A DNA stretch of 64,000 nt from contig LBWM01000001.1 of NCBI GenBank assembly GCA_000993615.1, positions 176,282 to 240,281 of the forward strand. The letters are read 5' to 3'. How positions within the stretch are numbered: position 1 is the first letter of the stretch; every line of letters starts with the position of its first letter. The DNA is from Candidatus Peregrinibacteria bacterium GW2011_GWF2_39_17. GTDB lineage: Bacteria; Patescibacteriota; Gracilibacteria; UBA1369; UBA12473. The notes beneath the pieces were generated by a model that was not told the origin of the DNA, did no database searches, and worked only from the letters and a program-made list of their open reading frames with translations. Shown here one piece after another: positions 8,875 to 17,085 of this stretch. A program made the translations under genes and the position numbers.

Positions 8875-9981
8875 ATGGGAAATCCAACGCCGGATAATGA
8901 AGGAGAATTAATTACTACCGTGCAGGTTGTTGATACTTGGCGCGACGGGATGCAAGGAATAGGAAAAACGATGCTTCCTAGTCAACAAGAAGCGTGTGAT
9001 GCCATTATGGCAGAAGAAACGACTCGCCACATTGCGAATGTGCAAGAAATTTTAGGCCACCATGTGCAAGTGGATTGCATCAGCTGCGTCAGCCCAAAAC
9101 TTCCACTGCCAACCATGAGGAATTCGACAGAATGGTTAGCGAGATTTTTAGATGATTTACCAGGAGCGCATAGCCCCGCCTTGCAATTACAAGCGCTTAT
9201 CATGAAAGCTGATGATCAAATTTTGGGTCGATTAAGGCCATTAGTGGAAAGGGGGTTAATCACTCAACTAGCGTATGTGCACTCTCCGGATCCGGTGTTT
9301 TTGATTAGAAACAACAATTGTATTCCACAGACCCTACAAGGATGTAAGCCAAAAGAAATAACTGAAGAAGAAATTAGGCAGTATAAAAATGAAATTTTAG
9401 AAATTTCCAGAAATCGATTTCGTTTAATTCAATCCTGGGCACAAAGCGAGGGACGTCATTTACCCGTGCATGTTTATTTATCTAATGCCACCTCGGTAAC
9501 GCCCGAAGAAGTGGCTCTGGAAATGGATCAAGTGCGATTGAGTGAAAACAGTCGATTTATTGTGAGTGATACTAAGGCAGAGGGCACACCGGAAACCTTG
9601 AAATCCCTAATGGAAATGGTGGTGGATCGAGCCAGAGAAGTCCTGGGGATTCATTTACATGTTAAGAAACACTTAGGCATCAAAGAAGTGGAAAAGCAAA
9701 TTCGGGCCGCTTTAGTACCTATACTAGGAAAGGTACATGAATTATTTGTGGAAGCAGGTCAAGAGGGCTTGGGCGGTTGCCCCTTCAGTGGAGTAGAGCC
9801 CAGTGCAAATTTAGATATGATGGCGTTATTTAGAGTGTTGAGGCAAATGGAAAAAGAAGGAAAAATTAAGCTAGGATTTAATTTAACTGGCAGTGAAAGT
9901 GAATGGGAAAAATTAAACGAAGCACCCAGACGCTGCAAAGAAAGGCTTGAAAAATTGAAATCAGCTCTTGCTACGGCTTAA
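8875..9981 (+). CDS. DRE-TIM metallolyase-like protein (HMG-CoA lyase-like)
   Basis: A 368-residue protein. It keeps the residues expected of the HMG-CoA lyase branch of the DRE-TIM metallolyases: DTWRDGMQ (Arg-Asp of the metal and substrate site, about residue 23), HLHVKKH (the HxH metal ligands, about residue 261) and GLGGCPFSG with the following EPSANLDM (catalytic Cys loop and Asn, about 300-312). Such enzymes make or break C-C bonds next to a carbonyl. The middle part is divergent, so the substrate is unknown. It is divergent from the C39-like genes and followed by an intergenic element copy, with no pathway partner adjacent. Confidence 0.65.
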   Translation: MGNPTPDNEGELITTVQVVDTWRDGMQGIGKTMLPSQQEACDAIMAEETTRHIANVQEILGHHVQVDCISCVSPKLPLPTMRNSTEWLARFLDDLPGAHSPALQLQALIMKADDQILGRLRPLVERGLITQLAYVHSPDPVFLIRNNNCIPQTLQGCKPKEITEEEIRQYKNEILEISRNRFRLIQSWAQSEGRHLPVHVYLSNATSVTPEEVALEMDQVRLSENSRFIVSDTKAEGTPETLKSLMEMVVDRAREVLGIHLHVKKHLGIKEVEKQIRAALVPILGKVHELFVEAGQEGLGGCPFSGVEPSANLDMMALFRVLRQMEKEGKIKLGFNLTGSESEWEKLNEAPRRCKERLEKLKSALATA

Positions 9982-10041
9982 TCATACTTCGTCCTTGGTG
10001 AGCGGCTTTGTAGTATAAGCGTTAGTCGCTTGGTTCCGGGG

Positions 10042-10125
10042 TTTTAATATTTTTGATAAGATTTATTCATGTCAAATATGCTATAAGGAGATTGTTGGTG
10101 GTCAGCCCCCGGGTGGGAGGGGGAG
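10042..10125 (+). repeat. Intergenic element copy 1 (extended -10 plus G/C hairpin)
   Basis: An AT-rich block ends in ATATGCTATAA (10076-10086), a good extended -10 box (TGnTATAAT-like). About 15 bases on it becomes G/C-rich: GCCCCC then GGGTGGGAGGGGG, able to form a C/G hairpin or a G-quadruplex. The layout matches copies at 13451, 15100 and (opposite strand) 30016. It sits between the HMG-CoA-lyase-like gene and the 3' end of hisIE, and would read antisense into hisIE if transcribed. A small hairpin, AAGCG/CGCTT, lies just before it at about 10018-10032. Confidence 0.6.
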
Positions 10126-10143
10126 TATTCATTATTTCTAGTT

Positions 10144-10770
10144 TTAACTCGATCTTCCCTTTAAAACCGTAATTACTTCTTGAAATTTCACTCCTTTTTT
10201 TACTAAAAGCACCATCAAATGATATAGCAAATCCGCGCTTTCTTCGGCTAATCTTTGCTTGGTTTCTTTAGTCGCAGCCTTAATCACTTCTCCGCTTTCC
10301 TCCGAAATTTTAGTGCAAATTTTATAAATTCCTTCCTCGAAAAGACTAGTTGTATAAGAACCCTTAGGCATTTTTAGTTTGCGATCATTGATTAGGTTAA
10401 AAAGTTTTTGCAAAAAATCCCCATTTTCTTTTGCAGGATTTTCATTTTGAAAGAACCTTTTAGTTACCGAGTCCCTAAAACAAGAATATTCCCCTGTATG
10501 ACAAGTCGGCCCTGCTGGCTGCGCTAAAATAAGAATCGCATCCTGATCACAATCCAGGTGAATTTCCATGACGCGTAAAACATTTTGACTCGTTTCTCCT
10601 TTCATCCACAATCTTTTCTTACTTCGTGAATAAAACCACACTTGACCTGTCTGCTGGGTTTGCTCGTACGCTTCTTCGTTCATATAGCCCAGCATGAGAA
10701 TTTCCAAACTGTTTATATTTTGGATAATAGCCGGGATCAATGGAGATTTCTTAAAGTTAGGCTTTAGCAT
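10144..10770 (-). CDS. hisIE: Bifunctional phosphoribosyl-AMP cyclohydrolase / phosphoribosyl-ATP pyrophosphatase
   Basis: A 208-residue fusion performing steps 2 and 3 of histidine synthesis. The HisI half shows MLGYMNEEAYEQT, VWFYSRSKKRLWMKGETS, HLDCDQDA and CHTGEYSCF, with the zinc and magnesium ligands in place. The HisE half (about residues 118-208) shows KMPKGSYTTSLFEEG and KISEESGEVIKA...LAEESADLLYHL, the MazG-like acidic helices. It is the last gene of the operon, 11 bases after hisAF, and intergenic element copy 1 follows its stop. Confidence 0.95.
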   Translation of the reverse strand: MLKPNFKKSPLIPAIIQNINSLEILMLGYMNEEAYEQTQQTGQVWFYSRSKKRLWMKGETSQNVLRVMEIHLDCDQDAILILAQPAGPTCHTGEYSCFRDSVTKRFFQNENPAKENGDFLQKLFNLINDRKLKMPKGSYTTSLFEEGIYKICTKISEESGEVIKAATKETKQRLAEESADLLYHLMVLLVKKGVKFQEVITVLKGRSS

Positions 10771-10781
10771 AAAAATTAAGA

Positions 10782-12230
10782 TTAAAGACGCACATTCACT
10801 CTACGCTCATCTAAATAATGTTTCACATCCGCGACGTGGAATTTTCCAGAATGGAACACCGAAGCCGCTAAAACCGCATCCGCTCCGCCTTTTACGATGC
10901 CTTCATAAAAGTGTTCCAATTCACCTGCTCCGCTGGACGCAATTAGGGGAATCGTCAAAATATCGCTTGCGGCTCGCAATAATTCCAAATCATACCCTTT
11001 TTCTTTTCCATCTTCATCAATGGAGTTGAGTAAAATTTCGCCAGCCCCTCTTGCCTGCATTTCTTTTAAAAATTCCCAAAGGTCTCGTCCCGTGTTTTCT
11101 CTGCCCCCTTTAATGATGACTTCCCATTTTAACTGTCCGAGTACGCGTTTAGGAGAAACAGAAATCACGATCGCTTGTGATCCAAAATAACGAGACGCTT
11201 CAGAAATTAGTTCAGGGTTTAACACCGCTGCTGATTCGATGGAAATCTTATCCGCTCCGGCCCCTAACGCAGCTTGAATATCTTCCATGGATTTAATTCC
11301 TCCCCCAATCGTAAAGGGGATAGAAATCGTTTGAGCCACGTGACGCGCTAAATCAGCGACCATGGCTCGTTTATCGGACGTAGCCGTGATGTCCAGGAAA
11401 ACCAATTCATCCGCTCCCTCTGCGTCATAACGTCGAGCCAACTCTACAGGATCACCCGCATCACAGAGATCCGTAAATTGAATGCCTTTGACCACACGTC
11501 CCTGATTAACATCAAGACAGGGAATGATGCGTTTAGCTAGATTTGACCCTTCGTAAAAAGCTTTCCCCATAACTGCAGAATGAACTCCAGCAGACTCGAG
11601 TTTTTTGCGGTCAGCGAAGGAACCCACTCCTCCGGCCGCAATCCAATCTATTTGCGGAAATTCCATAGCCAATTTTTTGTAAAGCGAAACATCAGGTCCC
11701 TGCATCATGCCATCACATTCAATGGCTGTGCAAAGTATAGTATGTACGCCTATTTTCTGCATCTTACGTGTAAACTCAGGAGGAGTAATTTTAATTCCTT
11801 CTTGCCACCCTGAAATCCAAATTGCTTGATCATCCCGGATATCCATGGAAACCACAATACGATTAGTTCCAAAACGGTGAATCGCTTCTTGAATCACTTC
11901 CGGAGCTTTGAGGGCTACGCTCCCCAAAATAACCCGTGCAACTCCCATCTGTAAAAAAATCGAAATGTCTTCTAAGCGACGGATTCCTCCTCCTACTTGA
12001 ATGTTAAGTGTGGTTTGAGAAAGAATTTCTCGAATCGTTTGTTGATTTTTGCTTTTGCCTTCCCTGGCGCCATCTAAGTCGATGATGTGAAGCCATTCAT
12101 AACCCATTTTTTGTAAACGCTTCGCCATGTCGATAGGCGTTTGGGGGTAGAAAGTCGCTTGGCCAAAGTCGCCCTTTTTTAGACGAACGCAGCGACCTTC
12201 CATTAGATCAATAGCAGGAATAATGTTCAT
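10782..12230 (-). CDS. hisAF: HisA-HisF fusion (ProFAR isomerase + imidazole glycerol phosphate synthase cyclase subunit)
   Basis: One 482-residue frame holds two (beta-alpha)8 barrels. HisA spans about residues 1-229 (AIDLMEGRCVRL, VGGGIRRLED, VVSMDIRDD, AAGGVGS), with both catalytic Asp (8 and 130) present. HisF starts at once with LAKRIIPCLDVNQGRVVKG at residue 231, taking the place of the usual initiating Met. The HisA part ends at GKAFYEGSN and has lost its usual last helix, so there is no linker. HisF keeps Asp11 (residue 240) and the ammonia-gate residues, but the position of catalytic Asp130 is Ser359 (VISVSPKRV). It overlaps hisH by four bases. Confidence 0.95.
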   Translation of the reverse strand: MNIIPAIDLMEGRCVRLKKGDFGQATFYPQTPIDMAKRLQKMGYEWLHIIDLDGAREGKSKNQQTIREILSQTTLNIQVGGGIRRLEDISIFLQMGVARVILGSVALKAPEVIQEAIHRFGTNRIVVSMDIRDDQAIWISGWQEGIKITPPEFTRKMQKIGVHTILCTAIECDGMMQGPDVSLYKKLAMEFPQIDWIAAGGVGSFADRKKLESAGVHSAVMGKAFYEGSNLAKRIIPCLDVNQGRVVKGIQFTDLCDAGDPVELARRYDAEGADELVFLDITATSDKRAMVADLARHVAQTISIPFTIGGGIKSMEDIQAALGAGADKISIESAAVLNPELISEASRYFGSQAIVISVSPKRVLGQLKWEVIIKGGRENTGRDLWEFLKEMQARGAGEILLNSIDEDGKEKGYDLELLRAASDILTIPLIASSGAGELEHFYEGIVKGGADAVLAASVFHSGKFHVADVKHYLDERRVNVRL

Positions 12231-12814
12231 AGTTGTAGAAAATTATTAAGAAGACGTAAGCCCACCTCACCCGATTTTTCAGGATGGAATTGGACACCAA
12301 AAAAATTGTTTTTCTGAATTGCCGAAGAAAACGGAGTGTCATAAAACGTAATTCCACAGGTCTCTTCTATGATTGGCGCTGCAAAGGAATGCACGAAGTA
12401 AAAATAGGATTCATCAGGGATTCCTTCAAATAGGGGATTTTTGCCTAAATACTTAACCGCATTCCATCCCATATGAGGGATCTTGAGAGGTTCGGACGTG
12501 AGGCGTTTGGTGCAGCCTTGTACTAACCCCAATCCTTCTGTTTCATTCTCTTCTGAACGCTCAAAAAGAAGTTGAAGGCCTAGGCAAATTCCCAAAAAAG
12601 GGACGGTTAAATATTGCAAAGGATTAATAAATTCGCGTTCAATCAACGCCTTCATGGCTTGCCCCGCGGCGCCTTGGCCAGGGAAAATAACTTTGTCGAA
12701 TTGAAATAAATTTTCTGGAGATCGAATGATCTGAGGAGATTGGCCAATCCGCAATAAAGCATTCTTAACACTCATCACATTACCTCCGCCATAGTCAATG
12801 AGGGCAATCTTCAT
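12227..12814 (-). CDS. hisH: Imidazole glycerol phosphate synthase glutaminase subunit
   Basis: A 195-residue class I glutamine amidotransferase that feeds ammonia to HisF. The nucleophile lies in FLGICLGLQLLFE and the His-Glu of the triad in FFGVQFHPEKSG; the oxyanion-strand region is VIFPGQGAAGQA (PGVG in most homologues). Start and stop overlap hisB and hisAF by four bases each, as expected for a stoichiometric complex. Synthase activity requires the HisF half of the fused neighbour, so the complex would also carry the HisA barrel. Confidence 0.95.
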   Translation of the reverse strand: MKIALIDYGGGNVMSVKNALLRIGQSPQIIRSPENLFQFDKVIFPGQGAAGQAMKALIEREFINPLQYLTVPFLGICLGLQLLFERSEENETEGLGLVQGCTKRLTSEPLKIPHMGWNAVKYLGKNPLFEGIPDESYFYFVHSFAAPIIEETCGITFYDTPFSSAIQKNNFFGVQFHPEKSGEVGLRLLNNFLQL

Positions 12815-13413
12815 AATGAATTTTTAGTGGTTGGAAGTTGATTCCGAAGGCGAAGATCTTTTTCGCAGGCCAGACGGAGAGCCTTTGCATACGCCTTAAA
12901 CGCCGCTTCAATGCGATGATGTTCGTTATTCCCTGGATTAAGAAATTGAAGGTGTAAATTCATTCCCACGTTTTGGGCCATGGCTTCAAAAAAATGGCGT
13001 ACCATTTCAGTGGAAAAATCATTCACTTTTTCACGAATAGGACAATAGTCCGTAGCAAAGGCATAGCGTCCTGAAAGATCCACAGCCGCCAGGCAAAGCA
13101 CCTCATCCATGGGTAAAATGTGGAACCCATAGCGCCGAATTCCTTTTTTATTTCCCAATGCCTGTTTGAGAGCTTGCCCGAGTACAATACCCACATCCTC
13201 AATGAGGTGGTGGTCATCCATTTGAACATCGCCTGTAGCCTTGATCGTCAGGTCAATGAGGCTGTGCTTGGAAAATAATTCAAGCATGTGATTTAAAAAA
13301 CCAAGAGGAGTTTGAATTTTATATTTTCCAATCCCATCAAGATTTAGAGATAAATTAATTTGTGTTTCTGTTGTAATACGTTGTAACGAAGTGGTGCGAG
13401 GAGTGATTTTCAT
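12811..13413 (-). CDS. hisB: Imidazoleglycerol-phosphate dehydratase
   Basis: A 200-residue monofunctional IGPD: FLNHMLELFSKHSLIDL, DDHHLIEDVGIVLGQAL and NEHHRIEAAFKAYAKALR hold the repeated His/Glu manganese-binding motifs. It removes water from imidazole glycerol phosphate (step 6/7 of the pathway). Unlike in E. coli, the phosphatase is a separate gene (13538-14035). Between the two lies a 124-base gap containing intergenic element copy 2. It overlaps hisH by four bases. Confidence 0.95.
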   Translation of the reverse strand: MKITPRTTSLQRITTETQINLSLNLDGIGKYKIQTPLGFLNHMLELFSKHSLIDLTIKATGDVQMDDHHLIEDVGIVLGQALKQALGNKKGIRRYGFHILPMDEVLCLAAVDLSGRYAFATDYCPIREKVNDFSTEMVRHFFEAMAQNVGMNLHLQFLNPGNNEHHRIEAAFKAYAKALRLACEKDLRLRNQLPTTKNSL

Positions 13414-13450
13414 AAATTGAAGGTTAAGAAGTGATACGGGTAGAGTTAAT

Positions 13451-13530
13451 TATTCATTTTTTGTTCACGATTCCATCATGGTGAATATGCTATGCTCCTC
13501 ATGTGGACGGTGGCCCCCGGGAGGGCGGGT
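13451..13530 (+). repeat. Intergenic element copy 2 (extended -10 plus G/C hairpin)
   Basis: Located between hisNB and hisB and oriented opposite to them. ATCATGGTGA leads into ATATGCTATG (13485-13494), then after about 20 bases GGTGGCCCCCGGGAGGGCGGG. GCCC/GGGC arms can form a hairpin. Both the TATGCTAT box and the CCCCCGGGAGGG block recur in copies 1 and 3, while the rest of the gap has diverged. It accounts for most of one of only two long gaps inside the histidine operon. Confidence 0.6.
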
Positions 13531-13537
13531 ACTGAAT

Positions 13538-14035
13538 TTAAGAAGAAATAAAGGACTTTAAAGATTCCAAATCAATGCCTTTATTGGTTTTTACTTTAAA
13601 AAAGCGAATATCTAGGTTTTGCGCAAATTGGCCATCAGTTTCTCGATCCCCTAGCATAAAAGAAGTTTCTCGATCAAGGTCAACAGTCGTTAGAAAATAA
13701 TCTACTAAGCCAGTTTTTGGTTTTCGGCAATCGCAACCCCCTTCTTGTAAATGAGGACAGACAAAAACTCGTTCAAAATTAATTCCATTTTCTTTAAAAA
13801 TTTTTAGCATTTCCTCTTGTGGCTCAACAAAAGTAGCGGTGGGAAAGCAAGTTAAGCCCACTCCATTTTGATTGGTCACCATAACTAGTTTATATTTTTG
13901 ATCGCGCAGCAGTTTTAACGATTCAATAACTCCGGGTAAAATCTTAAGTAAATCTAACCGATCCACCTGAAAAGTATCTTGTGGCTCTTCAATAAGAGCT
14001 CCGTCGCGGTCAATAAAGGCAATTTTAGTTTTCAT
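13538..14035 (-). CDS. hisNB: Histidinol-phosphatase, HAD family (HisB N-terminal type)
   Basis: A 165-residue stand-alone version of the N-terminal domain of E. coli HisB. FIDRDGALIEEP holds the Asp nucleophile (DxD), VMVTNQNGVG is motif II, and CPHLQEGGCDCRKPK carries the zinc-binding Cys/His loop diagnostic of the HisB-N/GmhB group; LGDRETDGQFAQNL is motif IV. FQVDRLD near the start is nearly identical to E. coli HisB. Context and these residues favour histidinol phosphatase over GmhB. It lies 11 bases after hisC. Confidence 0.9.
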   Translation of the reverse strand: MKTKIAFIDRDGALIEEPQDTFQVDRLDLLKILPGVIESLKLLRDQKYKLVMVTNQNGVGLTCFPTATFVEPQEEMLKIFKENGINFERVFVCPHLQEGGCDCRKPKTGLVDYFLTTVDLDRETSFMLGDRETDGQFAQNLDIRFFKVKTNKGIDLESLKSFISS

Positions 14036-14046
14036 AGATTTTCTTA

Positions 14047-15096
14047 TTATAGAAATAATTGTTGATAAGTTTTAATAAATTGTTCCATTTGGGAAACGGT
14101 TCCAATACTAAAACGAATCGTCCCTTCAATATTATGGCCACTTCGCGGCCTTGTTAAGATGCCATTAGAGTAAAGCTGTTCGTAAGTTTTATTTACATCA
14201 TTGGGCCGAAATAAAATAAAATTGCCTTGGCTTGGGAAAAAATTAATTTTATTTTTGGAAAAAAATTGTTCAACCATGGGTTTGGCTTCGTTCATTACTT
14301 CATCAGCATAGCGATTAATCTCATCAATCTCTTCAAGCGCTGCTTGCGCTCCGCAGGCTCCAGCCTTATTTACATCATAAGGGCCGCGTACTTTAAGCAT
14401 TTCCTCAATATTTGAAGCCGTGGCTACGACGTATCCAATCCGCAAAGAAGGAATACCGAATGCTTTTGAAAACGTACGCGTAATCATTAAATTTGGATAA
14501 TCTTTCAAAAGGGGGATGGCGGTTGTTTTTGAAAACTCAAAATAAGCTTCATCTACATACACGACAGTGGAAGGGGCTTGTTTAAGAATTATTTCAATTT
14601 GCTCTAAGGCGATCGGGGTTCCTGTTGGGTTATTGGGATTGCAAAGCACGAGGAGTTTAATGTTCCCTGTAGAAAGAAGGCTTTGAATTTCCTCAAAGGG
14701 AAAGGTAAGGGTTTCGGAGTAAAAAGGGCGCAAAATTTTATTTTCCCTGAGCGCGGCACATTGCTCATACATCGCAAAACTGGGAGTGGGAATAATGACA
14801 TTATCGCCTTTTTGCGTAAAGGTGCGAAAAATGAGGTCCATCCCTTGGTCAGAACCATTGGTGATTATGATTTGCTCCGGAGCAACGCTAGCGTAATTCG
14901 CAATTTGTTCGTTGAGGTTTTCGTATTCAGGATAAAGTTCCAGGTGGAAGGCTTTTAGGGCGTTTAGAACTTTTGGAGGAGGAGAAATTGTGCGTTCATT
15001 GAAATCAAGTCTTAGCCCTGGGAAAGTGCTGCGATTATCTAAGGGGGGGCAATAGGCTTTCATTTTTTGAATATAGGAATTAGCTAGGTTATTCAT
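14047..15096 (-). CDS. hisC: Histidinol-phosphate aminotransferase
   Basis: A 349-residue fold-type I PLP aminotransferase. GSDQGMDLIFRTF, LCNPNNPTGTP, VYVDEAYFEFS and TRTFSKAFGIPSLRIGY (the PLP lysine) appear in order. It converts imidazole acetol phosphate to histidinol phosphate. Intergenic element copy 3 separates it from the preceding gene hisD; hisNB follows after 11 bases. There is no Shine-Dalgarno; the ATG is preceded by an AT-rich stretch belonging to the element. Confidence 0.93.
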   Translation of the reverse strand: MNNLANSYIQKMKAYCPPLDNRSTFPGLRLDFNERTISPPPKVLNALKAFHLELYPEYENLNEQIANYASVAPEQIIITNGSDQGMDLIFRTFTQKGDNVIIPTPSFAMYEQCAALRENKILRPFYSETLTFPFEEIQSLLSTGNIKLLVLCNPNNPTGTPIALEQIEIILKQAPSTVVYVDEAYFEFSKTTAIPLLKDYPNLMITRTFSKAFGIPSLRIGYVVATASNIEEMLKVRGPYDVNKAGACGAQAALEEIDEINRYADEVMNEAKPMVEQFFSKNKINFFPSQGNFILFRPNDVNKTYEQLYSNGILTRPRSGHNIEGTIRFSIGTVSQMEQFIKTYQQLFL

Positions 15097-15099
15097 AAA

Positions 15100-15179
15100 T
15101 TTTTAATAAATTTGAAAGGTTTTGGTCATGGAGGATATGCTATAAAGGGGGTGGATGGAGGCCCCCCGGGAGGGAGGGA
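15100..15179 (+). repeat. Intergenic element copy 3 (extended -10 plus G/C hairpin)
   Basis: Fills the 89-base gap between hisC and hisD, oriented against the operon. Its first 46 bases (15100-15145) are nearly identical to the minus-strand copy at 30016-30097: the first 24 bases match exactly and both end in ATATGCTATA. A G-rich block follows, with GGCCCCCCGGGAGGGAGGG. This identity between two distant sites is the strongest evidence that the element is a real family and not chance base composition. Confidence 0.7.
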
Positions 15180-15185
15180 AAACGA

Positions 15186-16475
15186 TTAATGCTGAGAAAA
15201 ACGAATCGATACCGCTCGTGCATGCGCCCCCAGCCCTTCATAATTCGCCAATTGTTCGACAGTCTCTTTGAGAGCTTTAAGTCCGATTTGATTCACTCGT
15301 TGAATTTGCATCATTTTCCCAAACGCTTCCGTGGAGAGAGGAGGGAACATTTTCGCATAACCCGCCGTCGGAAGGGTGTGATTGCTTCCCGTGGCATAAT
15401 CTCCCAAAGGTTCTGTGGAATATTTCCCGAGGAAAACAGATCCTGCGTTTTGGATACGCTTTAAAACGCTTCCTTCTCCATTTTTGAGCACAATTTCAAG
15501 GTGTTCAGGCGCGTATTCATTCACCAATTGAGTCGCCTCTTTTAAAGTGCGCACAACCACCACAAAACTTCTTGCGAAAGATTGTTGAATAATCGTTTTT
15601 CGAGGAAGGGTTTTTATTTGGCGGAGAACCGCCTGTATGACGTTTTTGCCGAATTTAAAAGAAGGAGTAACTAGTAGTGCTTGAGAATTTTCTCCATGTT
15701 CCATTTGCGACAAAAGATCAGCGGCAATCCAGTTTGGGTTTACAGATTCATCGGCAATCACGGCCACTTCAGAAGGTCCCGCCGGTTGATCGATGGCCAC
15801 TTGTCCAAAAACCATCATTTTTGCGGTCGTGACGTATTGATTTCCCGGGCCAAAAATTTTGTAGACCTGGGGGATCGTTTCCGTTCCATACGCCATGGCT
15901 GCAATAGCTTGAGCGCCGCCCACTTTATAAATCATAGAAACTGCGCATAGATCCGCCGCCACTAAAACCCCGGGGTTGCATTGTCCTGCACGATTTGGAG
16001 GAGTGCAGAGAATGATTTGACGGCATCCTGCCACGCGAGCCGGAATAGCGTTCATCAAGACCGTCGAAGGATAAGAAGCGGTTCCTCCTGGGATATAAAG
16101 TCCCACTTTTTCAATGGGTCGAAATTCTCGCCAAACAGTCACTCCGCGGATCGTTTGGATCTCTTTACTTTTGCGTTCGATGTGGGTTTTATGGAATTTT
16201 TCAATGGCCTTCGCTGCCTTTTTTAGAGCCCGGATGACTTCCGGAGAAATTTCGCGGTACGCAGCACGAACTTCAGCCGGAGAGACTTTGAATGAATTCA
16301 CCTCAGCGCCATCGTATTTTTTGGTGAATTCTTTTAAGGCCGCATCGCCTCGTTTTTGCACCGCATTCACGACGGGTTGCACGATGTTTAGAACATCGGA
16401 TTCTTGACTACGTTTTCGGGCGATTTTTTGAAGAATAACCGGAAGTGAGAATTGAGCAGTGGTAAGGATTTTCAT
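15186..16475 (-). CDS. hisD: Histidinol dehydrogenase
   Basis: A 429-residue zinc enzyme carrying out the last two NAD-dependent oxidations to histidine. Seen are YIPGGTASYPSTVLMNAIPA, IFGPGNQYVTTAK, DQPAGPSEVAVIAD, the LLSQMEHG zinc/His region, EYAPEHLEI, and the C-terminal SNHTLPTAGYA. Its length is typical. It follows hisG by four bases; the region is visibly richer in G and C than the flanking unknown genes. Confidence 0.96.
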   Translation of the reverse strand: MKILTTAQFSLPVILQKIARKRSQESDVLNIVQPVVNAVQKRGDAALKEFTKKYDGAEVNSFKVSPAEVRAAYREISPEVIRALKKAAKAIEKFHKTHIERKSKEIQTIRGVTVWREFRPIEKVGLYIPGGTASYPSTVLMNAIPARVAGCRQIILCTPPNRAGQCNPGVLVAADLCAVSMIYKVGGAQAIAAMAYGTETIPQVYKIFGPGNQYVTTAKMMVFGQVAIDQPAGPSEVAVIADESVNPNWIAADLLSQMEHGENSQALLVTPSFKFGKNVIQAVLRQIKTLPRKTIIQQSFARSFVVVVRTLKEATQLVNEYAPEHLEIVLKNGEGSVLKRIQNAGSVFLGKYSTEPLGDYATGSNHTLPTAGYAKMFPPLSTEAFGKMMQIQRVNQIGLKALKETVEQLANYEGLGAHARAVSIRFSQH

Positions 16476-16479
16476 GGAC

Positions 16480-17085
16480 TTAGAGTAAAGATAGAAAAGA
16501 ATCTTTTTGCAGTTTAGGGAAAGGGCTTTCCACTAAAATCGCCTCCGACTGAAGCAGCGACGTCAGTGGGACGAGTCCTTGTTCTCTCAACGTCGTGCCC
16601 GTTTGGGTTAAATCACAAATCGCATCCGCTAGATTTAAGCTAGGCGCAATTTCCACGGATCCTCGTAAGGTAATCACCGTGGCGCTGATTTTATTTTGTC
16701 TAAGATAGCGCGTGAGCGTTTGAGGATAGGAAGTGGCAATACGCCCCCCTTCCAGATCGTTAGGCGTTTTAATGTTAGAGAGCTTAGGAATGGCAATCAC
16801 CAGAAAACATGTGCCAAATCCTAATTTTTGGACAACCTTTAATTCGTTCTCTTTTTCAGCTAAAATATTTTCTCCCACGATGCCGAAATCAGCAACACCT
16901 CGGCCAACATACTCTGGAATATCCTCATTACGTAAAAACAGGATCGTTAAATCAAAATTCGTGCAGGAGATAAAGAGGCTCTTTTCGCGCACCGTGAATT
17001 TCAATCGAAGGGATCGAAGAAATTTAAGGCTGTCATCTTTGAGGCGACCTTTACTTTGAATCGCAATTTTTAAATTATTTTTCAT
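16480..17085 (-). CDS. hisG: ATP phosphoribosyltransferase, short form
   Basis: A 201-residue catalytic core of the first committed enzyme, which joins ATP and PRPP. AIQSKGRL, YVGRGVADFGIVGENIL, GGRIATSYPQTLTRYL and DLTQTGTTLREQGL mark the two periplasmic-binding-like lobes and PRPP loop. The C-terminal regulatory domain of long HisG is absent, so by family rules it should need HisZ for activity and feedback control. No separate hisZ is in the window; the gene overlapping its start by four bases is a full-length HisRS (hisS). Confidence 0.94.
   Translation of the reverse strand: MKNNLKIAIQSKGRLKDDSLKFLRSLRLKFTVREKSLFISCTNFDLTILFLRNEDIPEYVGRGVADFGIVGENILAEKENELKVVQKLGFGTCFLVIAIPKLSNIKTPNDLEGGRIATSYPQTLTRYLRQNKISATVITLRGSVEIAPSLNLADAICDLTQTGTTLREQGLVPLTSLLQSEAILVESPFPKLQKDSFLSLL

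Noticed and set aside
10000..10040. A tRNA-like stretch (GCG...CGC hairpin then GGTTCCGGGG)
   Set aside because: No acceptor stem, no TTCGA-type T-loop and no anticodon arm fit; only a small hairpin remains.
13451..15179. Elements in the his gaps as T-box or his-leader attenuators
   Set aside because: No T-box sequence or His-codon leader peptide; a near-identical copy lies before uppP, and the his copies are antisense-oriented.
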